Source: Lojkania enalia (taxonomy: Eukaryota; Ascomycota; Dothideomycetes; Pleosporales). From it: a stretch of DNA of 20,469 nucleotides. Positions 8,780-19,348 of this stretch are shown here, piece after piece. Numbering within the stretch: position 1 is the first letter of the stretch; each line of letters opens with the position of its first letter. The position numbers and the translations under genes were made by a program. The notes beneath the pieces are model-generated. The model saw only the letters and a list, made by a program, of their open reading frames with translations. It searched no databases and had not been told where the DNA came from. Location: the NCBI GenBank assembly GCA_010094045.1, contig ML986631.1, positions 1,711 through 22,179 of the forward strand, read 5' to 3'.

Positions 8780-11700
8780 GCCCTTATTAATACAAATACC
8801 TAAAGCTTCCTATTCCTTAATTCTATAGTAGCTAGATTACTCTCCTAAGCCCTATATATATTAATATAATATTTACCCTTTAAAATTACCGTTAAAGGTT
8901 TTTAGGACTAAATCTAAACTTTAGTTAATTAGTATATCTGCTTATACCTACAAATTAATAGGAGAATTATCTAAAACTATCTATTTATTATTATAGATTT
9001 AGGTACTTAGAATTATATTATTAGTATTAAATAGTTATATTATTTTTAACTCCAGCTAGATACGGATAAGAATTAGATCTTATAGCCCTCTAAGTATCCT
9101 ACTACTTATAATTCTTTACCTCCTCTTCTTATATAATTAACTTAGCTAGCACGTAATAAAAAGGTAGAGCTAGATATCTAGCAACGCGACGCTTTATAGG
9201 AAAAGAACTAGTATTAATAGTTCTATAGTTTAACTATCTATTATATTAAAGGTCTACTAAGACTGCTAAAACTATATTAATCTCCTATAACCTATAGTCT
9301 AAATAAGCTTAAAGCTCTCGCACGCCTATATATAATAAAGTCTAAATCTAATCTAAAGAAAATCCGTTCTCTTAATATTACTTTTATCTTAGCTAATACT
9401 TTCTACTTTAATATAAAGAGGAAAGAGAACGAGTTTTTCTCTATATCTCTATACGAAATCAAGCGGCTAATTAAAGATAAGCAAGCCCTAGAGCTAAAAG
9501 ATAAGGCTAAAAATAAAGTACTAGTAAATCTCCAATTACCATCTAAATACTATAGGTATTAGAATATATTTAGTAAAACTACAGCTTATTAATTACTAGA
9601 ATACTACTTTTACAATTATAAAATTGTCCTTATAAAACCCTTCTCTAATAGTTACAGCCCGTTGTATAAGTAAAATATTAAGGAGCTGAAAGCAACTAAA
9701 AAGTATATTATAGATAATCTATAGTATAGGTATATTAAGTAGAGTTAGAGCCCTTTTATATCTCTAATCCTTTACGTCTACAAATCTAATAGCGACTTAT
9801 ATATCTATATAGATTATTATAAACTTAATACTCTTACTTATAAGAACGTATATCCGATACTACGTATAGATAAACTCCTATCTAAACCTACTTAGGTAGT
9901 AATTTTTACTAAATTTAATATTTACGCGGCCTTTAATAAGATTAAAATAGACCCTAGTTCTAAGGAATATACTACCTTTTAGACTTAATATAAAACCTAT
10001 AAATATAAAGTTCTATCTTTTAAATTATATAATAGTCTAACAATTTACTAGCGTTATATAAATAATATACTAATCGACTATCTGGATAACTTTTATATTA
10101 CTTATCTAGACGATATTCTTATCTACTTTAAAGACGAGGTAATATATATTATCTATATTAAAAAAGTTTTTAAGAGATTATATTAAGTATAATTATAAGT
10201 TAATATTAAAAAGAGCGAATTCTATATTACCTAAACTAAATACCTTAGCTATATCCTATTAAATAAAGGCCTTAAGGTTAATTTAGAGAAGGTAGAAGTA
10301 CTATATAACTAGTAGCTACCTACTACTATAATAGGTATAAAATTCTTCTTAGGTTTTACTAGATTCTATTAACAGTTTGTACTAGAATTCTCGTATATTA
10401 TAAAGCTAATTATCGTACTATAAAACCCTACAACCCCTTTTATATAGACTTTAGAATGTAATATTACCTTTAAGAAATTAAAGTCAGCCCTATTAAGTAT
10501 ACCTATATTCTACTACTTTAACCCTATATTAGAAATAAAAATGGAAACTAATACCTCTAATAGAATAGTTGTAGAAGTACTATTATAGAAATATTCTAAC
10601 GGAAAATAGTACCCTATAGTATTCTATAGTAAGGTTCTATCCGGTTCGGAACTAAACTAAAAAATTTATAATAAGAAACTATTTGCAATTATTACTACGT
10701 TTAAATAATAGAGGGTAGAATTTATTTTAGTAGCTACTAGAATTCTAGTATATACCGATTATCGCTTACTTAAATATTTCATAACTATAAAGGTACTTAA
10801 TACTTATTAAGTTTATTAGACCGAGGAATTAGCTTAGTATTAGTTCTAAATTAAGTATACCCTAGATAAAAATAATATTAGAGCGGATATCCTTAATTAT
10901 TATAAATAAGATATAGAAAACTTAAAAATAGTTTAAACTAATAACTAGTTAAGAGTTCTATTTAAACCGTATTAACTTTACCCCCGAATTAATACTAAAT
11001 TAGTTTAGTCTTATATTATCTAAATAATAACTTAAGTAGCTATACTAAATATTATTAAAAGCTAGGAGTAGATTATATTACTAGACTCTCTAGAGTTGAT
11101 CGATATATTACTATAGGAAAACCGAGCCTTCTTTACGCAGGAACTTACCCTTTTATCCTATAAGTATTAGATAGAGAATAGACTACTCTTCTATAACAAT
11201 TACTTATATATTCTATTAGATTTAGGCCTTTATACGCGGCTTATATAAAGAGATTAACAGATAGACGGAGATTATAAATAAGTATATTAATCAGAAACTA
11301 CACTCTTTTATATCCTTCTACTAGAATAACTAGAGTTCTCTATTACCTATAATCGATCGAGTATAAGTAACTCTATTCTATATAATTATTAGAATATCTC
11401 TATATTAGATCCTATATAGATCTAAGCCCTATTAAAGTTAGGATTAAAAATATTCTATTAATCCTATTACCGCGATAGATAAATTAAATTATAAGAACGC
11501 TTTAACTCTAATAACTTATATATATATAGCTTAAGAAACTATAAAAGCTAATATTAAAAAGGCTTAAGATTGTATATAATCTATTATTAACTATTACTAA
11601 CAACTAATTAATTAGTAGATTAGTAATATAGTCTACTTAAATACTAAAAACCTTATAGTCTAGAGATTAAATCGAAAGCTATCTAATTAATAGGAGAACC

Positions 11701-11808
11701 CTTTTAAAGTACTAGAGTAGGTTGAAAACTTATACTACCTATAACTACTCTTAAGATTAAGTATATATAATATCTTTATACTAAACCTACTATATAAAAA
11801 CCCCTAAG
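8780..11808 (+). pseudogene. pol: Gypsy Pol, unit A: PR-RT-RH, integrase core deleted
   Basis: Pol is one frame, -1 relative to gag. The protease active site at 8996-9004 reads Asp-Leu-Gly, where TTA comes from the TCA serine codon. RT shows KFNIYAAFNKI near 9911-9945 (first catalytic Asp now Asn at 9917) and an intact YLDDILIY at 10103. RNase H begins with MET(N)TSNR at 10541, where ETDAS is expected. The integrase zinc-binding part is entered, but at about 11245 a 485-bp deletion with short TATA(A) homology removes the zinc finger and the first two catalytic Asp and shifts the frame. Sequence then resumes at the ETNRQTE-like block and continues to about 11805, where the chromodomain is missing and the next LTR begins. 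Confidence 0.88.
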
Positions 11809-12088
11809 TATAACGATACAAAGAAATCGTTCTACGAAAAGCTTTATATACAACCTTATCCCAAAGCTTTTCGCTTATCTTATCTTACTCCTAGCTCTAC
11901 CCCTTTTCCCTTCCGTATATAGTTATATACTCCCTTATAAGTAGCTTAATAGTTCTTCTATATCCTTTCGTATAAGGCCTATAGGTGTTAATAGAATTCT
12001 TAGATCCCTAATCCCCTACATACTCCTATATACCTCTAAGTAGATTCATACTATATTTAGACCTATTATCTTACCTACACTATTATAT
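11809..12088 (+). repeat. LTR between units A and B
   Basis: This LTR starts TATAACGATACAAAG, a mutated form of the TATAATAATGC start of the other LTRs. The end is given as the minimum shared length, and the true border could lie anywhere before gag. It serves as both the 3' LTR of A and the 5' LTR of B; because A's 3' region is deleted, there is no polypurine tract in front of it. Confidence 0.7.
11835..11873 (+). other. LTR hairpin, 11-bp perfect arms
   Basis: CGAAAAGCTTT (11835-11845) and AAAGCTTTTCG (11863-11873) form a perfect inverted repeat with a 17-nt loop, 26 bases inside the LTR. The same structure is present at 18750-18788. In unit A the loop is where the Pot2-like transposon inserted. 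Confidence 0.75.
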
Positions 12089-12543
12089 TATATAGAAGAA
12101 CTTAATACTACTAGTAACAGCCTCTTTAATAATATTATATTAATTGTTTATTTAAATACGTCTAAGTTTAAAATATACTTAATTTAGTTTAGATTATAAT
12201 ACTTATATACTATTATATTAAATTATTTAGTTACCTAGATAGAATCTTAGAGACCTTCTATTAACTAAAGCTTTTAGGTTTAGAACTTTCTATCCTCTAC
12301 GATTAGGATTGCCTTTAGAAAAGCCGCGTAGAGTACGCCTAGATAGAAACTTAGAGACTACTAATAACCTATTAGAATTAGAGGTAACTACTAATATCTA
12401 ACTATAATTTACCTTCTAATTCTTATACTAGAATCTATATATATATAAGTTATAGTAAGAGTAAGCTTCTATCTACATATGTAGAACAACTATTACCTCT
12501 TATAGGGGGCCCTATAATAGGCGGACCCCTCTTTATAGGGCCT
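12089..12543 (+). other. Unit B 5' leader
   Basis: This is non-coding sequence between the LTR and gag. A 9-bp perfect inverted repeat (GGCCCTATA at 12508-12516, TATAGGGCC at 12534-12542, 17-nt loop) ends one base before the inferred gag start and could have acted in packaging or translation. The primer-binding site could not be identified. Confidence 0.55.
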
Positions 12544-13788
12544 ATAATAAAGAACCTATCTAATTTAGAAAGAAATTAGAGTAAACTAACCCTTAAGAAA
12601 TAAATTACAATTTTATAGGAGGAGATTATATACTTAATATAATAGAGAACTAGTAGTCCTAATTAACCTCTATAAACTACTAAATTAGAACTAATAATAT
12701 ACTAGAAAACTTTTACAACTCTTCTAGTAAGAAACCTTTTAGCTACTTTTAAGCCCCTTTAAGCTTACTTTACTAAACGTACACCTAAGATCGAAAGCTT
12801 TATAGATAGTAATAAACCTATATTTAAATAATAGCAAGCTTTAATTTTAGACCGATTTAAGATTAATATAGATTACTATTAGATAAAACGTATATATATA
12901 GTATTAGTATAAAAATATACTTCTAGTACTGCGAAAGAGTATCTAGAGCTAAAATATCTAGCTAAATCGGACTAGTATCGGTTTAAGAATACTAAAGAAA
13001 TAATTTTACTTCTATAATCGTATTTTATTATAGATAATAAAGAGATAGAGGTATAACAAGCGTTTTAGGTCCTAAGGATAAATAAGAGAGAAGTATTCCC
13101 AACTTTTAAAGCTTACTTTATTAGTATAGCTATTAGAAGATCCGTACCCTAATCTAAGTAGTTCTTCTACCTATAAGATAAGATTCTCTCTAGCTTAAAA
13201 ATACTAAACCTTAGCTTTAAGCTTATATAGAAAGGCTCTTTTAATACTATAGTCGCCTACTTAATAGTTTATAATATAGAAAGGAGGAGTATTCTTAACC
13301 TTCTAGAATAAACTATTAATCTATAGGTTGCAGCTAAAACAAATTTAGATTAGTACTAGAAGGCTTCTAAGAGTTTATCTAAGATAATCTACAATCTAAT
13401 ACTACTCTAATCTACCCTAGTATTAATACCTTATTCTACTATAATTGCTCTCTAATAATCTAGTAAGACTCTTATATCTAAAAGGTATACAACCTTAGGT
13501 AATTACTATAATTATAGTAAACTAGAATACTTTATAAATAAATATATAGTCTTTAAAGTATAAGAAATAGAGGTTAAATAAAAGAAGATTAAAGAAGAAG
13601 AGTTTCTAGACGTAAACAAGTACTATCTAGATAGTTCTTAGGTAGGAAATAGAGACGTTTAGAAAAACTCTCTATTTTAAGCTTAAGTAAGTATAACTTA
13701 TTAAATATTAATTTATTATATTTATTTAGAGGAAAGTACTTCTAAATCTCTACTATTCTATATTTAAAAAGCGTTAGTATATAACTAA
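12544..13788 (+). pseudogene. gag: Gypsy Gag, unit B, RIP-degraded
   Basis: The frame is 415 codons with ATA in place of ATG at 12544 and TAA at 13786-13788. It has a Gln/Glu-rich helical N-terminus, the capsid block (KEYLELKYLAKSD*YRFKNTK, then AF*VLRINKREVFPTFKAYF near 13050-13110) and a zinc knuckle at 13504-13545 with C-x2-C-x4-H-x4-C spacing in which all four ligand codons now read Tyr. A charged tail follows (KKIKEEEFLDVNKY). Spacing to all landmarks equals unit A, so no indels have accumulated. The exact start is inferred from where the frame becomes coherent. Confidence 0.86.
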
Positions 13789-13790
13789 AC

Positions 13791-16700
13791 GCCCTTATTA
13801 ATATAAGCGCTTAAAGCTTCCTATTCTTTAATTATATAGTAGCTAGATTACTCTTCTAAACCTTATATATATCGATACAACGCTTATTCTTTAAAATTAC
13901 TGTTAAAGGTTTTCAGGACCGAATCTAAACTCTAGTTAATTAGTATATCTACTTCTACCTATAAATTAATAGGAGAACTATTTAAAACTATCTATTTATT
14001 ATTATAGATCTAGATATTTAGAATTGTATTATTAGTATTAAATAGTTATATTATTTTCAACTCCAGCTAGATATAGATAAGAATCGAATTATATAGCCCT
14101 CTAAGTATTCTACTACTTATAATCTTTTACCTCCTCTTCTTATACAATTAACTCCGCTAGTATGTAATAAGGAAGTAGAGTTAGATATTCAGCAATACGA
14201 CGCTCTATAGGAAAAGAACTAGTATTAATAGTTTTATAGTCCGACTATCTATTATATTAAAGGTCTATTAAGACTGCTAAAACTATATTAGTCTTTTATA
14301 GCCTATAGTCTAAATAAGCTTAGAGCTTCTATACGCCCGTATAAAATAAAGTCTAAACCTAATCTAAAGAAAGTCTATTCTCCTATTATTACTCTTATCT
14401 CAGCTAATACTTTCTACTTTAATATAAAGAGGAAAGAGAACAAGTTTTTCTCTACGTCTCTATACGAAATTAAGCGGCTAATTAAAGATAAGTAAGCCTT
14501 AGAGCTAGAAGATGAGGCTAAAAACGAAGTACTAGTAAATCTCCGATTACTATCTAAATACTATAAGTATTAGAATATATTTAGTAAAACTATAGCTTAT
14601 TAATTACCGAAATACTACCCTTATAATTATAAGATTATCCTTATAAAACCCCTCTCTAATAATTATAGCCCGTTGTATAAGTAGAATATTAAGAAGCTAG
14701 AAGTAACTAAGAAGTATATTATAGATAATCTATAGTATAGATATATTAAGTAGAGTTGGAACTCCTTTATATTTCTAATCCTTTATATCTATAAATCTAA
14801 TAGTAACCTATATATTTACGTAGATTATTATAAATTTAATACTCTTACCTATAAGAATATATATCCGATACTATATATAGATAAACTCTTATTTAAGCCT
14901 ACTAAAGTAGTAATCTTTACTAAGTTTAATATTCGTACGGCCTTTAATAAGATTAGAATAGACTCTAGTTCTAAAGAATATACTACCTTTTAAACTTAAT
15001 ACAGAACCTATAAGTATAAAGTTCTACCTTTTAAATTATATAATAGTCTAGCAACTTACTAGTACTATATAAATAACGTACTAATTAACTATCTAGATAA
15101 CTTCTATATTACTTACCTAGACGATATTTTTATCTACTCTAAAGATAAGATGATATATACTATCTATATTAAGAAAGTTCTTGAGAGATTATATTAAGCA
15201 GAGTTATAAGTTGATATTAAGAAGAGTAAATTCTATATTACCTAAACTAAATACTTTAGCTATATTCTCTTAAATAAAGGCTTTAAGGTTAACTTAAAGA
15301 AGGTAGAAGTACTATATAACTAGTAGCTACCTACTATTATAATAGGTGTGAAATCCTTCTTAGGTTTTACTAGATTCTACTAACAGTTTATACTGGAATT
15401 CTCGCGTATTATAAAGCTAATTATTATACTATAGAGCCTTATAACCCCTTTTATATAGACTTTAGAATATAATATTACCTTTAAGAAATTGAAGTTAGCT
15501 CTATTAAGTATATCTACTCTCTACCACTTTAACCTTATATTAGAAATAAAAATGGAAACTAATACTTCTAATAGAGTAGTTGTAGGAGTACTATTATAGA
15601 AATATCCCGACGGAAAATAGTACTCTATAATATTCTATAGTAAGGTTCTATCTAGTTTAGAACTAAACTAGAAGATTTATAATAAAGAACTATTTGCAAT
15701 CGTTACTACGTTTAAGTAATAGAGGGTAGAACTTACTTTAATAGCTACTAGAACTCTAGTATATACTAATTATTACTTACTCGAATATTTTATAACTACG
15801 AAAGTACTTAATATTTATTAAGTTTATTAGACCGAAGAATTAGCTTAGTATTAGTTCCGAATCGAGTATACTCTAGGTAAGAATAATACTAGAGCAGATA
15901 TCTTTAGTTATTGTAAATAAGATATAGAAAACTTAAAAGTAGCTTAAACTGACAACTAGTTAAGAGTTCTATTTAAACCGTATCGACTTCACCCCTAAAT
16001 TAATACTAAATTAGCCTAATCCTATATTATCTAAATAATAATTTAAGCGGCTATATTAAATATTATTAAAGGCTAGAAGTAGATTATATTATTAGACTCT
16101 CTAGAGTTAATCGACGTATTATTATAGGAAAACTGAGCCTCCTTCGTATAGGAACGTATACTTTTACCTTACAAGTATTAGATAGAGAATAGACTACTCT
16201 TCTATAATAATCGCTTATATATTCTATTAGATTCAGGCCTTTACACGCGACTTATATAAGAGGCTTATAACTAAATATCCTCCGCACACCTAAACGCTAC
16301 TAAAACCTATTAGTTACTATCTTAAAAGTACTACTAGAAGGGTATAGAGGCTACTTGCAAATAATATATACGGAATTATATTCTATACTATAAAGCTTAT
16401 CCGATATAAACCCGAACCCTAGGTTTTATCTACCTACTTCCTATACTAAATTAACTAATATAATACCTATATATTAACTTTAAGGATTTTCTTATAGATA
16501 AGTCCGGATATAATTAGATTATAGTAGTAATTAATCGCCTATCTAAATAAGCTATATCTATTCTCTACTATTATATAATTAATGTATGGGGAATAGCCGA
16601 ATTATTTATTTAATAAGTATACTGCTTTAACTATATACCTAAAACTATTATTTTAGACTAAGAACCTTAATTTATATTTAGTTTCTAGTCCGAATTCTAC

Positions 16701-17639
16701 TATATTTTAGGTGTAAAGATTAAACTATCTACTACTTATTATAAAGAGACTAACAGATAGATAGAGATTATAAACAAGTATATTAATTAGAGACTGCGCC
16801 CTTTCGTATCCTTCTACTAAAATAACTAGAGTTCTCTATTACTTATAATTAACTAAGTATAAGTAACTCTACTCTATATAACTATTAGAATGTCCCTATA
16901 TTAGATCCTATACGGATCTAAGCCCTATTAGAGTTAGGATTAGAAATATTCTATTAATCCTATTATTATAATAGATAAATTAAATTGTAAAGATACTTTA
17001 ACTCTAGTAACTTATATATATACAGCCTAAGAAATTATAAAGGCTAATATTAAGAGGGTTTAGGATTATATATAATCTATTATTAACTATTACTAGTAAC
17101 CGATTAATTAGTAGATTAGTAATATAGTCTACCTAAATACTAAGAATCTTATAGTCTAGAGACTAAGCCGAAAGCTATCTAATTAATAGGAGGGCCCTTT
17201 TAAAGTACTAGAATAGGTTAGAAACTTATACTATTTACAGCTACCTCTAGGGTTAAGAATATATAATATTTTCGCACTAAACCTACTATATAAAAACCCC
17301 TAGGACCTTCTACTAGAGTAAGAAGCTCTAAAACCACCCGCTATCGCTATTAAAAGGGTAGAAGAGTAGGAGGTTAAGGAAATACTAGCTAGTAAACTAT
17401 ATTATAAGACCCTTAAATATTATATAAAATAGGTAAGATATAATCTTAACCCGGTCTAGTATAAAGTTTTAAATTTTATAGGTTTACCTTATAAGTTAAA
17501 AGCTTTTTATAATAAGTATCTAAATTAGCTAGGATTCCTAAGAGCTCTAACTAAATAGATTAAGGTATATAAGAATAGTATAGAGAATATAGATTACCTA
17601 GTAGATAATAACGTATAAGAGTTAAGTAGTAGATTTTAA
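13791..17639 (+). pseudogene. pol: Gypsy Pol with chromodomain, unit B, RIP-degraded
   Basis: This polyprotein is in the -1 frame relative to gag, and the same frame holds to the end. Order: protease (14007-14015 reads D-L-D where D-S-G is expected, both changes RIP-type); RT (KFNIRTAFNKIRID near 14922, first Asp changed to Asn; YLDDIFIYSKD from 15114); RNase H (from MET(N)TSNR at 15552); integrase with HHCC-type zinc region (about 16269-16400, Cys/His mostly now Tyr) and catalytic core. The core keeps Asp 16485-16487, Asp 16656-16658 and Glu 16764-16766, with D35E spacing. The C-terminal chromodomain at about 17334-17530 reads VEE*EVKEILASKLYYK, then YYIK*VRYN and FYNKYLN, matching the VEKILxxR / YLVKWxGY / FHxxxP pattern. 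The TAA at 17637-17639 follows an extra T compared with unit C; the ancestral end was probably a few codons later. Confidence 0.92.
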
Positions 17640-18710
17640 AAAACTAAAGTATAGGCCTAAAATTACTCCTCTATAAAATCTAGAGGGTCTAATAGTAGGC
17701 TATTAAATACCTCTCTAATCCTCTTCTCTTCTACCTTTCTTTCTCTTTCTTCCCTCTAGACTCTTCTTAAACCTCTTCTACTTTATCTTTAGCCGCCCGA
17801 GAGCGCCGCGATATTAGTTTAAAGGCTAAATATTAGAGTTTTTAGGGCCGAAATCTAATAGAGTAATTTAATACCCTAGTAGAATAAAGCTACCTAGATA
17901 CTGGCCGTAAGAAAGCTATCTTCCTAACTTCTTACAACCTAAGCTATAAGTGCTAGGCTGTAAGTAGACTTTAAAATAGCCTTAAAGGCTACCTTTTTAT
18001 CCTTCTTATCCCCTATATATCGGGCCGCTACCTACAGTTTAAGATGGCCCTGGAGGACTAGAAACTCCTTCTTATAATAGGAGGGGATCTATAAGTACGT
18101 TAGTAGTAAGTATTCTACTAGTATTAGATACGATTTGTATGGGGTTGTACTTTTTATTTTACGAGGTATAATACTCGCATTTTTTTAATCTTAGAAACTA
18201 AAAGGAAAATATTATATACCGCCTATAGGCGAGCGCGTATATTACCTGAAGGTAGATAATTTAGAAAGCTTTTAAAAAGGCTCTAAGAGGTAGGCGGAGT
18301 AGTATATTAATTAATTTTTTCTATAAGACGTTAGTAATACTTTAATAATTAACGGTTCTAGGAACGCGTAATAATACGTATAGAGTAGAAGTTATTATTT
18401 AGTTAAGAAAGCTTAGTTAATAGCGACCTAGTAATATACTAAGGCTAGTAAACGCTTATTACTATATACGACGAAATTGCAATATTAATAAACTGTTATA
18501 AAGGTGGTTACCAGCCGATATATAGGTTAATTATACTTACCGCGAAAACTTTACTTAATATTACGTTAATAAACGCATCTCTATAAGTAACCACGCATAT
18601 TAGCCCTTACTAGTAAATACCTCCTCGAAGAAATTTCTTTATACTAGAACCTATCCGTAATAGCCCCGATTCCCTCCTAAACTAGTATAGATAAGAACTA
18701 TCAGCCTACG
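17640..18710. other. Unit B 3' region between pol and polypurine tract
   Basis: This is about 1.07 kb of sequence, long for a Gypsy 3' untranslated region, repeated in unit C at 19349-20411. It is less RIP-damaged than gag-pol, retaining stretches such as GATGGCCCTGGAGGAC near 18043. It holds a pyrimidine-rich tract (about 17717-17775) and a possible antisense ORF listed separately. No other feature was seen. Confidence 0.7.
17720..18178 (-). other. Possible antisense ORF in the 3' region of unit B
   Basis: One minus-strand frame reads 153 codons with about a dozen stops, all TAG/TAA at positions where CAG/CAA would be natural. It has protein-like composition: KSYLILVEYLLLTYL, then YIGDKKDKKVAFKAILKSTY, then TNIAALSGG, and a Lys/Arg/Glu-rich end encoded by the pyrimidine tract. 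The homologous part of unit C keeps the frame over most of its length. No family is recognised. The sense strand also has a readable frame (LDTGRKKAIFLTSYNLSY), and RIP makes many frames look open, so this is a candidate only. Confidence 0.28.
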
Positions 18711-18720
18711 AGGAGGGGGG
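18711..18720 (+). other. Polypurine tract, unit B
   Basis: AGGAGGGGGG lies three bases before the LTR start at 18724. This is the expected plus-strand primer for LTR-retrotransposon replication. The same tract precedes the LTR at 20426. Confidence 0.82.
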
Positions 18721-18723
18721 TAG

Positions 18724-19003
18724 TATAATAATGCAAAGAAATCGTTCTACGAAAAGCTTTATATATAACTTTATTCTAAAGCTTTTCGCTTATCTTATCT
18801 TACCCCTAGTTCTACCCCTTTTCCCTTCTATATATAGTTATATACTCCCTTATAAGTAGCTTAGTAGTTCTTCTATATCCTTTCGTATAAGGCCTATAGG
18901 TGTTAATAGAATTCCTAGGTCCCTAATCCCCTATATACTCCTATATACCTCTAAGTGGATTTATACCGTATTCAGACCTATTATCTTACCTATACTATTA
19001 TAC
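18724..19003 (+). repeat. LTR between units B and C
   Basis: This LTR starts TATAATAATGCAAAG directly after the polypurine tract of unit B. It is collinear with 11809-12088. The end marks the point where unit C's deletion begins, so it is the minimum rather than the true LTR border. Confidence 0.72.
18750..18788 (+). other. LTR hairpin, 12-bp perfect arms
   Basis: CGAAAAGCTTTA (18750-18761) pairs perfectly with TAAAGCTTTTCG (18777-18788) across a 15-nt loop. This is the best-preserved copy of the LTR inverted repeat. Confidence 0.78.
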
Positions 19004-19030
19004 TAAGACCCTCTACCTAGATAAGAAGTT

Positions 19031-19348
19031 TTAAAACTACCCGCTATTACTATTAATAGGGTAGAAGAGTAGGAGGTTAAAGAAATACTAGCTAGTAAGT
19101 TATATTATAAGACCCTTAAATACCGTATAAAATAGGTAGGATATAATTCTAATCTAATCTAGTATAAAGTTTTAAACTTTATAGGTTTACCTTATAAGCT
19201 AAAAACTTTTTATAATAAGTATCTAAATCGTCTAGAACCCTTAAAAGCTTTAACTAAATAGATTAAAGTATATAAGAATAGTATAGAGAATATAGATTAT
19301 CTAGTAGATAATAATATATAAGAGTTAAGTAGTAGATTTAAAAACTAA
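19031..19348 (+). pseudogene. Pol remnant, unit C: chromodomain only
   Basis: This is the C-terminal fragment of Pol. It reads RVEE*EVKEILASKLYYK, then KYRIK*VGYN, FYNKYLNRLEPLKAL and ends SSRFKN at TAA 19346-19348. The VGY triplet and the Asn-Arg after the helix are better preserved than in unit B, so this copy helps infer the ancestral chromodomain. The rest of Pol is deleted upstream. It has no start of its own. Confidence 0.85.

Larger units (their letters stand above)
4946..11808 (+). mobile_element. Ty3/Gypsy chromovirus, unit A (internally deleted, with nested DNA transposon)
   Basis: This is the first unit of a head-to-tail array. Its left edge is set by comparison: the TATAATAATGCGAAG start (probably TGTAATAATG before RIP) is shared with LTR starts at 11809, 18724 and 20426, while the preceding bases differ. 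It contains the LTR split by the Pot2-like element, a leader, gag (7533-8777) and pol (from 8780). Relative to unit B it lacks 485 bp of the integrase core (junction near 11245) and 1419 bp comprising the chromodomain, 3' region and polypurine tract (junction near 11806-11808, directly against the next LTR). Removing the nested element, landmarks match B at a constant 5011-bp offset up to the first deletion. Confidence 0.9.
11809..18723 (+). mobile_element. Ty3/Gypsy chromovirus, unit B (full length)
   Basis: This is the complete 6915-bp unit (LTR plus internal region): LTR, leader, gag (12544-13788), pol with chromodomain (to 17639), a 1.07 kb 3' region and a polypurine tract at 18711-18720 before the next LTR. 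The chromodomain after integrase places it among the chromoviruses, as in MAGGY or the Tf1/sushi group; I do not assign it to a named element. It shares its LTRs with the neighbouring units instead of having private ones, and no target-site duplication is visible between units. Confidence 0.92.

Noticed and set aside
12060..12240. Exact LTR 3' border and tRNA primer-binding site
   Set aside because: ACTATTATATTA occurs twice (about 12080 and 12207) and either could end the LTR, but all LTRs in the array are followed by the same sequence and no PBS is recognisable, so no border is claimed.
13759..13775. TTTAAAA as a -1 slippery site at the gag-pol overlap
   Set aside because: In the gag frame the bases fall as ATT TAA AAA, not T TTA AAA, and the TAA was probably CAA before RIP, so it does not fit the slippery rule.
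18170..18178. ATG on the minus strand as start of the antisense ORF
   Set aside because: The ATG at about 18178-18180 is in a different frame from the best antisense reading, so it does not support that ORF.
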